The translations under genes and the position numbers were made by a program. This document shows, one piece after another, positions 51,789 through 60,441 of a DNA stretch of 64,000 nucleotides. Every line of letters begins with the position of its first letter. The first letter of the stretch is position 1. The notes beneath the pieces are model-generated. The model did no database searches, was not told where the DNA came from, and saw only the letters and a list, made by a program, of their open reading frames with translations. Origin of the DNA: Faucicola sp902506225 (GTDB lineage: Bacteria > Pseudomonadota > Gammaproteobacteria > Pseudomonadales > Moraxellaceae); assembly GCA_902506225.1 (NCBI GenBank), contig LR733345.1, positions 2,108,001 to 2,172,000 of the forward strand, in the 5' to 3' direction.

Positions 51789-52541
51789 ATGACAATGCCT
51801 CGCTGTATTCGTGTCTGGTTGGGTGGCTCATTTGATCCGGTACATTTGGCGCATTTACAGATGATTACGCATGTGTACCATGAGCTCATGCGCGCCTTCC
51901 CCAACGTTGATATCATCGCCAAATTACTGCCTACAGCAGGTTCGCCCTTAAAAACCCAGCCAACCTCCAACCAGCAGCGCCTTGAGATGCTTAGGCTTGC
52001 AATTGACGATGTACCTTTTTTGTCGATTGATGAGACTGAGCTGCAGTGTCAGCCACCTGTGTATAGCTTTCATACCTTGAGTGAGTTTAAACAGCGTTAC
52101 CCCAATGACCTACTGATTTTTGTCCTTGGACAAGACAGTGTCGAACAACTTGATAAATGGTATCGCGGCTTTGAGCTGCTTTCGCTGACCAATCTATGGG
52201 TGCTACCCCGTCCTGCCTTGGGCAACCTTAACCACAATTTGAGCCACACTTTACACCAAAACTTGAACCAAAATGCTTTAGCCAATACAGATAAGACTGC
52301 TAAGCTAACTATTGATAATCGGTTAGTGCCTTTTATCATTCATTCGCCAAAAGACTTGATAAATCAAACCACTAACCATATTTATATTGATAAGTTTGTC
52401 GTGCCTGATATCGCAAGTCGTGATATTAGAGCTTGGCTATACAGCGCACAAGCTCGGCAACGACAGCAAGCGCGGCTAAGTTTACCGAATCAAGTTTATC
52501 GGTATATTGTTGAGCATCAGTTATATGCCCCACCCGTTTAG
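51789..52541 (+). CDS. nadD: Nicotinate-nucleotide adenylyltransferase
   Basis: 250 residues from ATG 51789; in-frame GTG 51783 and ATG 51795 are alternatives. The nucleotidyltransferase motif GGSFDPVHLAHLQM, LPTAGSPLKTQP, FVLGQDSVEQLDKWYRG and the C-terminal PDIASRDIRAWL are present. It makes deamido-NAD from NaMN. An Asn/His-rich insertion (about residues 145-180, NHNLSHTLHQNLNQN) is additional to E. coli NadD. nadD followed by rsfS is a widely conserved pair. Confidence 0.93.
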   Translation: MTMPRCIRVWLGGSFDPVHLAHLQMITHVYHELMRAFPNVDIIAKLLPTAGSPLKTQPTSNQQRLEMLRLAIDDVPFLSIDETELQCQPPVYSFHTLSEFKQRYPNDLLIFVLGQDSVEQLDKWYRGFELLSLTNLWVLPRPALGNLNHNLSHTLHQNLNQNALANTDKTAKLTIDNRLVPFIIHSPKDLINQTTNHIYIDKFVVPDIASRDIRAWLYSAQARQRQQARLSLPNQVYRYIVEHQLYAPPV

Positions 52542-52685
52542 CCTGATATTGATTTACATTTTTTGATAACCTGTTCGTTAGATTTTTGTTAAAATAGCGC
52601 ACTTTTTTTAGGATTGTCATGATCCTATTTTAAGCTACCCTTATAACCCAATCATTATGACCCAATCCATGGAACCCACGCATTT

Positions 52686-53087
52686 ATGACCGATACCCAA
52701 TTTGCTAGTTTAGTCAATCAACACCCTGCCCACCAACAGTTAACCACTTGCCTAGACATCGTTCAAGATGCCTTGGATGATTTAAAAGCCAAAAACATTA
52801 CCATACTCGATGTTGCTGATATGACTGAAGTCATGGAGCGTATCGTGATTGCCGAAGGGACATCTACCCGCCACCTTAAAGCGGTTGCCGACCATGTCGC
52901 GATGAAAGCTAAGCAAGCAGGGTTTAATCCGATTGGTGTCGAAGGTCAAGGCACCAGTGATTGGACCTTGATTGATTTGGGCGCTGTGGTAGTGCATGTG
53001 ATGATGCCACAAGCCCGCACGTTTTATGACCTAGAAGGCCTATGGCAAGGTCAATCGCAGCGCGAGCGTATGGAAAGAATGGCGTAG
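52686..53087 (+). CDS. rsfS: Ribosomal silencing factor RsfS
   Basis: 133 residues. The RsfS/Iojap core ITILDVADMTEVMERIVIAEGTSTRHLKAVADHV, GQGTSDWTLIDLGAVVVHVMMPQARTFYDLEGLW is complete. It binds L14 on the 50S subunit and blocks subunit joining in stationary phase. It follows nadD by 144 bases. Confidence 0.93.
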   Translation: MTDTQFASLVNQHPAHQQLTTCLDIVQDALDDLKAKNITILDVADMTEVMERIVIAEGTSTRHLKAVADHVAMKAKQAGFNPIGVEGQGTSDWTLIDLGAVVVHVMMPQARTFYDLEGLWQGQSQRERMERMA

Positions 53088-53174
53088 TCTAGTCTATAGC
53101 TTAGTTTGGTCTACACTATGCTATACAAGCTATGGCTATACAAACTATGCGTTATCAACTAAGCGCTACAACCA

Positions 53175-53205
53175 AATGGGTAAACAAGTTTTACCCATTT
53201 TTTTA
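53175..53205 (+). terminator. Rho-independent terminator of nadD-rsfS
   Basis: TGGGTAAA (53177-53184) and TTTACCCA (53190-53197) form a stem followed by seven T residues. It also lies between rsfS and the convergent iron permease gene. Confidence 0.88.
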
Positions 53206-53231
53206 TGGCGTTAATTATCTTTGATTAAAGG

Positions 53232-55028
53232 TTATGCTAACGCAGCCGTTTGCTGACGTTGATGGTTTTTCATCCAAAGATTGATGGCGATTACAATAAT
53301 GACATAGCCGATTTGTGCCAAAAATGTCTGTAGCGTCGGGTAGAATCCCAACGATTCAATGGCGGGCAAGCGGCTCATGGCGGTCATCGGTAGATATCCT
53401 GTCAATTGCAGCGCGTGCAGACTGACACCTAAAATCTTAAAGCCCAGTAGGTAAATCACCCAAGTTAAGACTTTAAACAACTGTGGAATCGGTAATTTGA
53501 CCGAGGTTCTTAGCATCACCCAAGCCACTGCTGCCAGTGCTACAAGCGCTAAACCAATCCCGGTTAAAAAATTACTCATACTGATATTGGGTAATATACC
53601 GACATAAAACAATATGGTCTCTGCGCCTTCTCGAAATACGGATAAAAAGCTCAATCCAAATAACGACACAAAGCTACCTGCCGTCATGGCTTGTCCCATA
53701 TGACGCTTGATATAAGCGTTCCATGATTGGACGGATGATTTGCTATGCAGCCACGCCCCAATGCCAATCATCATAATCACCGCAACGATGCCTATCACCC
53801 CTTCAAACATCTCACGATTGGCGGCAGAAGTCACTGCAGGGAATAATAACTGTAATGCCATCGCGCCTGCGATACTAGCAAGTAAGCCAAAAGCGACACC
53901 AGCATACACCCATTTTTTGGCTTTGACTTGTTTGGCAGCGGTTAAAGCTGATAACAGCGAGATGACAATCAATAAGGCTTCCAACCCTTCTCGAAGCAAA
54001 ATCAGCATCGAGTCAACCGCGGTATATTGGGCTGTTGGGTTGATTGCCGCCAATTCATTGATAATCGATTGCAGTGTTTGCTGCTGTTTAGGGTCTTGCC
54101 CCTTCGCCATGGCTAGCGGAATTTGACTTTCCACCCGATTATATAGGCTAGGGTTACGGGTACTGACATCGCCTTCGACCATTGGCCATATACTAATAAA
54201 CTCGCCTAACTTGGCTTGACCCGTCGCTGCATCGTTTGTTTTAAACGCCTGTAAACCATCGCGCAGTAACTGGATACTATCTGCCAAGGTGACGGTTTGT
54301 GTGGTTTGTACAGCGGCTACGTCACCCTTGTTATAACTGTCGATGGCGTCTTTTAGGGCGGCAGATTGGGTTTTGATTTGCGCCATGTTGATGGGTTGGG
54401 TTTCAATCGCCACTCGCATCAGCGCCATGGATGTTTCGATTTTGCCGTAATGCCCCATACTGGTATTGCGTACGACCCGCTCATTACCTAGCCAAACTGC
54501 ATTAAACTGGTTGTAAGCCGCCCGTAACGCTTCGACATCTGTCGCTGCTGCACGTTGTATGACTTGATTAAGATTGTCATACGCAGGTACCATTTTTTTG
54601 GCAAACTCTTTTCGCTTCGCGCTGTAATCTACAGGATTTTGTTCTTTTTCAAAGGTATATAACGCATTTGACACGGCTGATAAATTGGCTTCTGTGGGGT
54701 TGCTGATGGCTTGCCCAATCGCTTGGCTTGTCTGTTGCCCAAGCGTGGAATTTTTTGCCGTTGCATCTATGGCATCAAAGGCTGTTTGAATTTGCGCGAG
54801 GGTGTCCTTGGCTTTTGGGGTATCATTGGCTTTAATTGCCGCCATCGCGTCTGATAGGTTGATAAAAATAGGGCTTAAATTCAGCTTTTTGCTGACGGGT
54901 TGACTGGCTTGCGTCGCTATCTGTGCAGTTGCAGGCGTTGGTTGCTGGGCTTGTAAGCCTTGACTGGTGATGAGCAGCGAACTTGCTAGACCAAAACTTA
55001 GCAAGGTTTTTTGGGTGATGTTTATCAT
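53232..55028 (-). CDS. efeU: FTR1 family iron permease with large periplasmic domain (EfeU-like)
   Basis: 598 residues. A signal peptide (ends near LQAQ) leads into about 310 residues of Ala/Gln-rich helical periplasmic sequence, then seven membrane helices of the FTR1 permease. The two iron motifs are LLREGLEALLIV and FREGAETILFYVG, the REGLE/REGAE pair. E. coli EfeU lacks the large soluble domain, so this is the longer FTR1 variant. It imports iron across the inner membrane with EfeO and EfeB. Last gene of a Fur-controlled operon, 91 bases after efeB. Confidence 0.92.
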   Translation of the reverse strand: MINITQKTLLSFGLASSLLITSQGLQAQQPTPATAQIATQASQPVSKKLNLSPIFINLSDAMAAIKANDTPKAKDTLAQIQTAFDAIDATAKNSTLGQQTSQAIGQAISNPTEANLSAVSNALYTFEKEQNPVDYSAKRKEFAKKMVPAYDNLNQVIQRAAATDVEALRAAYNQFNAVWLGNERVVRNTSMGHYGKIETSMALMRVAIETQPINMAQIKTQSAALKDAIDSYNKGDVAAVQTTQTVTLADSIQLLRDGLQAFKTNDAATGQAKLGEFISIWPMVEGDVSTRNPSLYNRVESQIPLAMAKGQDPKQQQTLQSIINELAAINPTAQYTAVDSMLILLREGLEALLIVISLLSALTAAKQVKAKKWVYAGVAFGLLASIAGAMALQLLFPAVTSAANREMFEGVIGIVAVIMMIGIGAWLHSKSSVQSWNAYIKRHMGQAMTAGSFVSLFGLSFLSVFREGAETILFYVGILPNISMSNFLTGIGLALVALAAVAWVMLRTSVKLPIPQLFKVLTWVIYLLGFKILGVSLHALQLTGYLPMTAMSRLPAIESLGFYPTLQTFLAQIGYVIIVIAINLWMKNHQRQQTAALA

Positions 55029-55040
55029 GAGTAACTTTTT

Positions 55041-55089
55041 AACCGTCTATTTAACCGTCTACTTTTAAGCGTGTGTTTTGAACCGTCTA
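55041..55089. repeat. Three copies of AACCGTCTA between efeB and efeU
   Basis: AACCGTCTA occurs at 55041-55049, 55053-55061 and 55081-55089 in the 91-base gap. Function unknown; it may be slippage residue. Confidence 0.7.
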
Positions 55090-55119
55090 TTCTTAACTGA
55101 TGCTTGTTGCATGTTAACC

Positions 55120-56460
55120 TTAAGCTTCAAATAATGCTTGTCCAATGTAGCCACCTTGCGGGATACCACCGAAGCAAGCAAATAGCCCACTGCCAATGTG
55201 GGTGGTGTATTCATTCATTTTATCAAGACGACCTAGGGCATTTTGGATGATGATAAATTGCTCGGGCGATTTTTGGAATGAAATAAACAGCAGCCCCGAA
55301 TCAAACTGCCCCGTGGCTGGGTTAATGCCGCTACTGTAAGAATACGAACGGCGTAGCATTTCCACGCCTGTGCGTTTTGCCAGTCCCATGTGGGAAATTT
55401 CAGGTATCACTGCTTTACCCTGCGCGTCTTTGGCGTGCACATCAAAGGTGTCAAATTCGCCTTTTTGTCCAATCGCCGCGCCGCTATCACGATGTCGACC
55501 AAAGGTGTCTTCTTGACCTTTAAGCGAGGTGCGATCCCAAGTTTCAAGATGCATTTGAATGACACGGGTGACCAAATAAGTGCCGCCTTTCATCCAATCA
55601 GGCGCGTCCGCCCATAAGTTTTTGTCCGCAGCTTTAATGGTACTTTGGTTGGCAGTACCGTCTTTAAAACCGAACAAATTACGGGGCGTATGGTTGCCGG
55701 TATCAAACCCAACAAAACCTGACTGACTCCAACGCATGGTAATATTAGAACGCGCTTGGCGAACCAGTTGCCGTACCGCGTGGAACGCCACTTGGGCATC
55801 TTCGGCGCAGGCTTGAATACAGATATCGCCGCCGGTCAAATTTTCTCGCAATTGATCACGCGGGAACTTGGGTAAGTCTTGGAATTCTTTGGGCTGCTTA
55901 TGAGTAAGTCCCATTTTTTTTAGAAAACTTGGGCTAATACCAAAGGTCAACGTCAACCCATATGCGCCCATGCTGTCTGCTTCGCCTGTGTCGGTCGGGG
56001 GCACAAACGGGTTTTTTTCATACGCTTTGATGTTTTTACCTTGCATCAAATTGGCCGCATAGGTTGTCCAGTCTTTGAACATCTGTTTGACATCGTCGAG
56101 CTTATCGGTATGTAAATCCATTACCAAAAAATAAATATTACGCTGTGACGGCGTGGTAATGCCTGCTTGGTGTTCGCCATAAAAATCATATTTGACATCC
56201 GCAAAACAATTTTTGGTAGTATTGGCATCACTACCGGCATGTTTAGGATTTTCGTTTTTATCGCTATCTTTGGACTGATTGCCATCCAAAGCTTGCAAGT
56301 TAGGTAAGTTTTCACTTGGTTTTTGCTGACAGGCCGACACGGCTAAACCTGCGCCTGCGACACTGAGCGCACCAAATTGGCGTAAAAAACTGCGACGATT
56401 TGAGGTTTTTAATCCTATCCCTGTTTCTTGCGCTTGCTTATCTAATCTACTATCTTTCAT
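55120..56460 (-). CDS. efeB: EfeB-like Dyp-type haem peroxidase with Tat signal
   Basis: 446 residues. The Tat motif NRRSFLRQFG (Arg22-Arg23) is followed by an Ala/Gly helix ending VSACQQ, so Cys44 could be a lipidation site. The Dyp fold is shown by NLFGFKDGTANQS (GxxDG), MHLETWDRTSLKGQEDTFGRHRDSGAAIG (haem-ligand His region) and LLFISFQKSPEQFIIIQNAL. EfeB is thought to oxidise ferrous iron or release it from haem in the periplasm. Middle gene of the efeO-efeB-efeU set, 79 bases after efeO. Confidence 0.92.
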   Translation of the reverse strand: MKDSRLDKQAQETGIGLKTSNRRSFLRQFGALSVAGAGLAVSACQQKPSENLPNLQALDGNQSKDSDKNENPKHAGSDANTTKNCFADVKYDFYGEHQAGITTPSQRNIYFLVMDLHTDKLDDVKQMFKDWTTYAANLMQGKNIKAYEKNPFVPPTDTGEADSMGAYGLTLTFGISPSFLKKMGLTHKQPKEFQDLPKFPRDQLRENLTGGDICIQACAEDAQVAFHAVRQLVRQARSNITMRWSQSGFVGFDTGNHTPRNLFGFKDGTANQSTIKAADKNLWADAPDWMKGGTYLVTRVIQMHLETWDRTSLKGQEDTFGRHRDSGAAIGQKGEFDTFDVHAKDAQGKAVIPEISHMGLAKRTGVEMLRRSYSYSSGINPATGQFDSGLLFISFQKSPEQFIIIQNALGRLDKMNEYTTHIGSGLFACFGGIPQGGYIGQALFEA

Positions 56461-56539
56461 ACTGCCCCTAACACCGTACTGACCTTTTTATTGCACCCTA
56501 AAACCGTAAAGTGAAGCAATTTTTTGCTTCACCTTTCAC

Positions 56540-57442
56540 TTATTGCAATACAATGCCCATCTGCGCTAAGGGTTCGCCGAGTTTATTCACCGCTTCGGCT
56601 AGCGCCTTGGTATCTGCAGGGGTTAACTCTTTATAGGATTTATAGTCTTGTTGCCCGACTTGGTGCTGGGCAAGTAGTTGGTTGACTGCACCAAATTTTT
56701 GCTCAAGCTCCGTGACTAAAGCTGGGTTTTTGGCTTGGATTTTTGGTTTTAAAATGGCAAATATTTTCTCTGCGCCTTCAATATTGGCTTTAAAATCATA
56801 CAAGTCTGTGTGCGAGAAAATTTCTTCTTCGCCGGTGATTTTGCTCGTTGATACTTCATTGAGCAAATCTACTGAACCTTGCACCATCAAGTCGCCTGTG
56901 ACCTCTGCGGTCGGAATTTTGGCGTGCAATTCTTTGACATCTGCAATCAGTTGTTTACCCAGTTTTTCGGTACCTTTGGTGGTATTTTGTGTCCACAAGA
57001 TTTTTTCAATCGCATGGAACCCTGTCCATACTTCATTGGGCTCAAGGTCGGCTTCACGGTTGTCGATACGCGGGTCAAGGTCGCCAAAACTCTCAGCAAT
57101 CGGCTCTGAGCGCTCAAAATACATGCGCGCTTTTGGATATAACGCCTTCGCCTCCTCTAATTTACCCGCTTCGAGCAGTGCGACAAATTTTTGGGTATCG
57201 GTAAGCAAGCTATCAATTTGGGTTTGTACCCAAGCTTTGTATTCTGCCGTTTCTTTACTCATATCAACTGAGCTCTGCGCTGACGCTGTGACTGCAGAAG
57301 CATTGCTCGTTGCAGGCGCTGTTGCGGCACTACTTGCAGCAGGTGCTACATCGGTTTTTTGCTCGGTTTTTTGGCAAGCCGTCAAGAGTAATGCAGATAT
57401 CGTCAGGGGTAATATTGATAAAGTAAAAGTACGGCTCAACAT
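56540..57442 (-). CDS. efeO: EfeO/EfeM-like imelysin-type iron-binding lipoprotein
   Basis: 300 residues. The signal peptide ends in the lipobox LLTAC. A 40-residue Ala/Ser linker precedes the EfeM/imelysin (M75) domain, with GFHAIEKILW carrying the conserved HxxE, and ERSEPIAESFGDLDPRID. The N-terminal cupredoxin domain of E. coli EfeO is missing, so this is the shorter EfeM type. It binds iron in the periplasm and passes it to the FTR1 permease. First gene of the operon, 68 bases downstream of a Fur box. Confidence 0.9.
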   Translation of the reverse strand: MLSRTFTLSILPLTISALLLTACQKTEQKTDVAPAASSAATAPATSNASAVTASAQSSVDMSKETAEYKAWVQTQIDSLLTDTQKFVALLEAGKLEEAKALYPKARMYFERSEPIAESFGDLDPRIDNREADLEPNEVWTGFHAIEKILWTQNTTKGTEKLGKQLIADVKELHAKIPTAEVTGDLMVQGSVDLLNEVSTSKITGEEEIFSHTDLYDFKANIEGAEKIFAILKPKIQAKNPALVTELEQKFGAVNQLLAQHQVGQQDYKSYKELTPADTKALAEAVNKLGEPLAQMGIVLQ

Positions 57443-57510
57443 AAAACATCCTTAAAAGTAAATACGAATAAATAATAAAAAAAATAATGACAATTTGCGA
57501 ATTATAGTGT

Positions 57511-57530
57511 AAATGAGAATCGTTATCAAT
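57511..57530 (-). promoter_or_regulatory. Fur box upstream of the efe operon
   Basis: Read on the minus strand, ATTGATAACGATTCTCATTT fits the Fur consensus GATAATGATAATCATTATC at most positions, including GATAA and the TCAT half. It sits about 70 bases before the efeO ATG, where repression by iron-loaded Fur would be expected. Confidence 0.75.
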
Positions 57531-57563
57531 ATTTATTTTACTTTGATATGCTTAGAAGTTTAG

Positions 57564-57602
57564 GCAAAAAAATACCCCGCACCAGCGAGGTAGCGAGGTA
57601 TT
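57564..57602 (-). terminator. Rho-independent terminator of pst operon
   Basis: On the minus strand AATACCTCGC pairs with GCGGGGTATT (one G-U pair) and runs into T residues. It lies about 45 bases after the pstB stop and separates pst from efe. Confidence 0.82.
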
Positions 57603-57646
57603 GTGATGGGCTAAATGACGCGAAGATAGCCTAATAACAAAATAGC

Positions 57647-58402
57647 TTAGCCGAATTTACCCGTGATGTATTCTTCTGTTTCTTTACGGTCTGGGTTGGT
57701 GAACATTTTATCAGTATCCCCCATTTCCATCATTTCGCCCAAGTACATAAACGCGGTATAGTCAGACACCCGTGCCGCTTGCTGCATGTTGTGGGTGACG
57801 ATGGCGATGGTGTAATCATTTTTTAAGTCTGAAATCAAATCTTCAATTGAGCCTGTTGAGATAGGGTCAAGTGCCGAGGTGGGTTCGTCTAGTAGCAATA
57901 CTTCAGGACGGGTTGCCACACCGCGGGCGATACACAGACGCTGCTGCTGACCACCCGACAATGACAGACCCGATGCTTTAAGTTTATCTTTAACTTCATT
58001 CCACAGTGCCGATTTTTTGAGCGCCCATTCAACGCGCTCGTCTAGCTCAGCGCGGCTTAAGCTTTCGTATAGACGCACACCGAATGCCACGTTGTCATAG
58101 ATTGACATCGGAAATGGCGTTGGTTTTTGGAATACCATACCCACGCGAGCGCGCAGCAAGTTGACGTCCACCGATTTATCCAAGATGTTTTGTCCATCTA
58201 GGTTGATTTCGCCCGTGGCACTCATGCCTGGGTAGAGGTCATACATGCGGTTAAAGGTACGCAGTAACGTTGATTTACCACAGCCTGACGGTCCAATAAA
58301 CGCAGTGACTTTTTTGTCAGCGATATCGATGTTGATATTTTTAAGGGCTAAAAATTTACCGTAATAAAACTCTAGATTACGAATTTGCATTTTTGCGGTC
58401 AT
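57647..58402 (-). CDS. pstB: Phosphate ABC transporter ATP-binding protein PstB
   Basis: 251 residues. Walker A GPSGCGKST, signature LSGGQQQRLC, Walker B EVLLLDEPTSALD and the switch histidine in IVTHNM are intact; FNRMYDLYPG and MEMGDTDKMFTNPDRKETEEYITGKFG are PstB-specific. It powers high-affinity phosphate uptake. The usual downstream phoU is not present; a terminator follows. Confidence 0.96.
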   Translation of the reverse strand: MTAKMQIRNLEFYYGKFLALKNINIDIADKKVTAFIGPSGCGKSTLLRTFNRMYDLYPGMSATGEINLDGQNILDKSVDVNLLRARVGMVFQKPTPFPMSIYDNVAFGVRLYESLSRAELDERVEWALKKSALWNEVKDKLKASGLSLSGGQQQRLCIARGVATRPEVLLLDEPTSALDPISTGSIEDLISDLKNDYTIAIVTHNMQQAARVSDYTAFMYLGEMMEMGDTDKMFTNPDRKETEEYITGKFG

Positions 58403-58463
58403 GATGAATACCTTAATAAAATTTGTTTGATACTAGCAAATAGCTTTAATCTTCTATTGATCA

Positions 58464-59333
58464 TCAATGTGATGATTGCTCTTTACCACTTAGCGCACGT
58501 GCCAAAATATTCAACGTTAATACTGCCAAGGTGATGAGTAACGCACCTGCCCAAGCCAATTGGTTTGAAATAGGGTATGGTTGGCTGGCGTATTGATAAA
58601 TCACGTTTGGTAAGTTGGCAATTGGCTGACCCATATCGGTACTAAAGAATTGGTTATTGAGTGCGGTAAATAGTAACGGTGCGGTCTCACCCGAGATACG
58701 TGCAAATGCCAGTAAGATACCTGTTAATACCCCAGTTTTGGCAGCACGCAAAGTAACGGATGTTACCAGTTTCCATTTGGGCGTCCCTAATGCATAAGCC
58801 GCTTCGCGCAGTGTATTGGGAATTAGACGCAGCATATTTTCGGTGGTACGTACCACCACAGGAATAACCAATAGCGCTAAAGCCATTGCACCTGCCCAAC
58901 CTGAGAAGTTACGACCTTGTACCATCAACGCAAAAATAAATAGACCAATCACAATCGAAGGTGCGGATAGCAAAATGTCGTTCATAAAACGGGTGACTTT
59001 ACCAAGCCAGCTGTTTTCGGCAAATTCAGCAAGATAAATACCTGCCATGATACCAATCGGTGTGCCGACTACAAGCCCTAATCCTGTCACCATGATTGAG
59101 CCGATAATCGCATTGCGAAGACCGCCAATTTCGTTTGGCGATGGGGTGTCTTGCGTAAAAATGGGCATGGTCAATAACGCATGCGAGCCTGATAAAAACA
59201 ATTTGAATAAAATTAAACCTAAGAAGGTCAAGCCAAATACAATGGACAAACCGGCAAATATCAGTCCTAAAGCATTGCTTAGACGGCGGCGTTTGTAAAT
59301 GGCATTGTTACGATTCATGTTGGTAGTAGTCAT
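58464..59333 (-). CDS. pstA: Phosphate ABC transporter permease PstA
   Basis: 289 residues with six membrane helices and the inner-membrane permease EAA-like loop (REAAYALGTPKWKLVTSVTLRAAKTGVLTG). GGLRNAIIGSIMVTGLGLVVGTPIGIMAGIYLAEF is typical of PstA. It lies 61 bases upstream of pstB and 17 bases after pstC. Confidence 0.95.
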   Translation of the reverse strand: MTTTNMNRNNAIYKRRRLSNALGLIFAGLSIVFGLTFLGLILFKLFLSGSHALLTMPIFTQDTPSPNEIGGLRNAIIGSIMVTGLGLVVGTPIGIMAGIYLAEFAENSWLGKVTRFMNDILLSAPSIVIGLFIFALMVQGRNFSGWAGAMALALLVIPVVVRTTENMLRLIPNTLREAAYALGTPKWKLVTSVTLRAAKTGVLTGILLAFARISGETAPLLFTALNNQFFSTDMGQPIANLPNVIYQYASQPYPISNQLAWAGALLITLAVLTLNILARALSGKEQSSH

Positions 59334-59350
59334 AGTATTCCCCAGCGTCC

Positions 59351-60301
59351 TTATTTCGTACCCGCATTTTTATCCATACGACTGAGCATCAATTTTGAAA
59401 TCACCAGTACAATAAAGGTAATGATAAATAGTAAGAAACCTAAATGCAGTAGCGATGATTGGTGCAAGCCTTCAGACTCTGCAAACTCATTTGCCAATGC
59501 CGAAGTGATTGACACCCCTGACTGGAACAAACTTGGACTGACGTTATAAGCGTTACCAATAACAAAGGTGACTGCCATCGTTTCACCCAATGCGCGACCC
59601 AATCCCAAAATGATACCGCCCATCACACCGGCTTTGGTATAAGGCAACACCACGTATCGCATCACCTCCCAAGTGGTTGAACCCAAACCATAGGCAGATT
59701 CTTTAAGCATCTTTGGCGTAATGGAGAAAACGTCACGCATGACCGATGCAATAAACGGGATAATCATCACTGCCAAAATCAAACTTGCGGTGAATAGACC
59801 AATACCCATCGGTGCACCTTGGAATAAACGACCCACATAAGGCACATCACCCAAATGGTCAATCAGCCAGGGCTGGATATGTTCTGAAAACCAAGGTGCA
59901 AATACGAAAAATCCCCACATACCATAGATAATTGAAGGGATACCCGCTAACAACTCAATGGCAACACCCAAAGGACGTTTTAAAAAATTGGGGCAAAGCT
60001 CTGTCAAAAACATGGCAATACCAAAACTTACCGGCACCGCAATCAAAATGGCAATGACAGAAGTCACTAGCGTACCATAGATTGGTGCGAGTGCGCCGTA
60101 TACATCCATCCCTGTATCCCAGTCTTTACTGGTATAAAAGTTAATGCCAAACGCTTTCATACTTGGCAATGCGCCAAGCAATAGTGAGATTAAGATACCA
60201 CCTAACAACAGCAGCACGATAAACGCAAAAAGACGAGTCGCGTTGACAAACAACCAGTCTAATTGTTTTTGCTTTGCGAGTTTTGCGTGTAAATCCGACA
60301 T
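59351..60301 (-). CDS. pstC: Phosphate ABC transporter permease PstC
   Basis: 316 residues, six membrane helices. WDTGMDVYGALAPIYGTLVTSVIAILIAVPVSFGIAMFLTELCP and the loop KESAYGLGSTTWEVMRYVVLPYTKAGVMGGIILGLGRALGETMAVTFVIGN are PstC hallmarks. It pairs with PstA to form the channel. It follows pstS after 140 bases that contain an attenuator-like terminator. Confidence 0.95.
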   Translation of the reverse strand: MSDLHAKLAKQKQLDWLFVNATRLFAFIVLLLLGGILISLLLGALPSMKAFGINFYTSKDWDTGMDVYGALAPIYGTLVTSVIAILIAVPVSFGIAMFLTELCPNFLKRPLGVAIELLAGIPSIIYGMWGFFVFAPWFSEHIQPWLIDHLGDVPYVGRLFQGAPMGIGLFTASLILAVMIIPFIASVMRDVFSITPKMLKESAYGLGSTTWEVMRYVVLPYTKAGVMGGIILGLGRALGETMAVTFVIGNAYNVSPSLFQSGVSITSALANEFAESEGLHQSSLLHLGFLLFIITFIVLVISKLMLSRMDKNAGTK

Positions 60302-60349
60302 AATAACCCAGCCATCAAAAGAATAATTTTAGTTTACTAATTCTAGAAA

Positions 60350-60393
60350 TTTAAAAAAAAACGTAGAGCATTAACTTGTTTATTGCTCTACGT
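60350..60393 (-). terminator. Intra-operon terminator between pstS and pstC
   Basis: On the minus strand ACGTAGAGCA and TGCTCTACGT form a 10-bp stem with a 13-base loop followed by nine T residues. Partial read-through would explain high PstS and lower permease levels. Confidence 0.88.
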
Positions 60394-60441
60394 ATCGTTT
60401 GACATGCCTAACCCTTTTAACTGTTAACCATCATCATGAAA

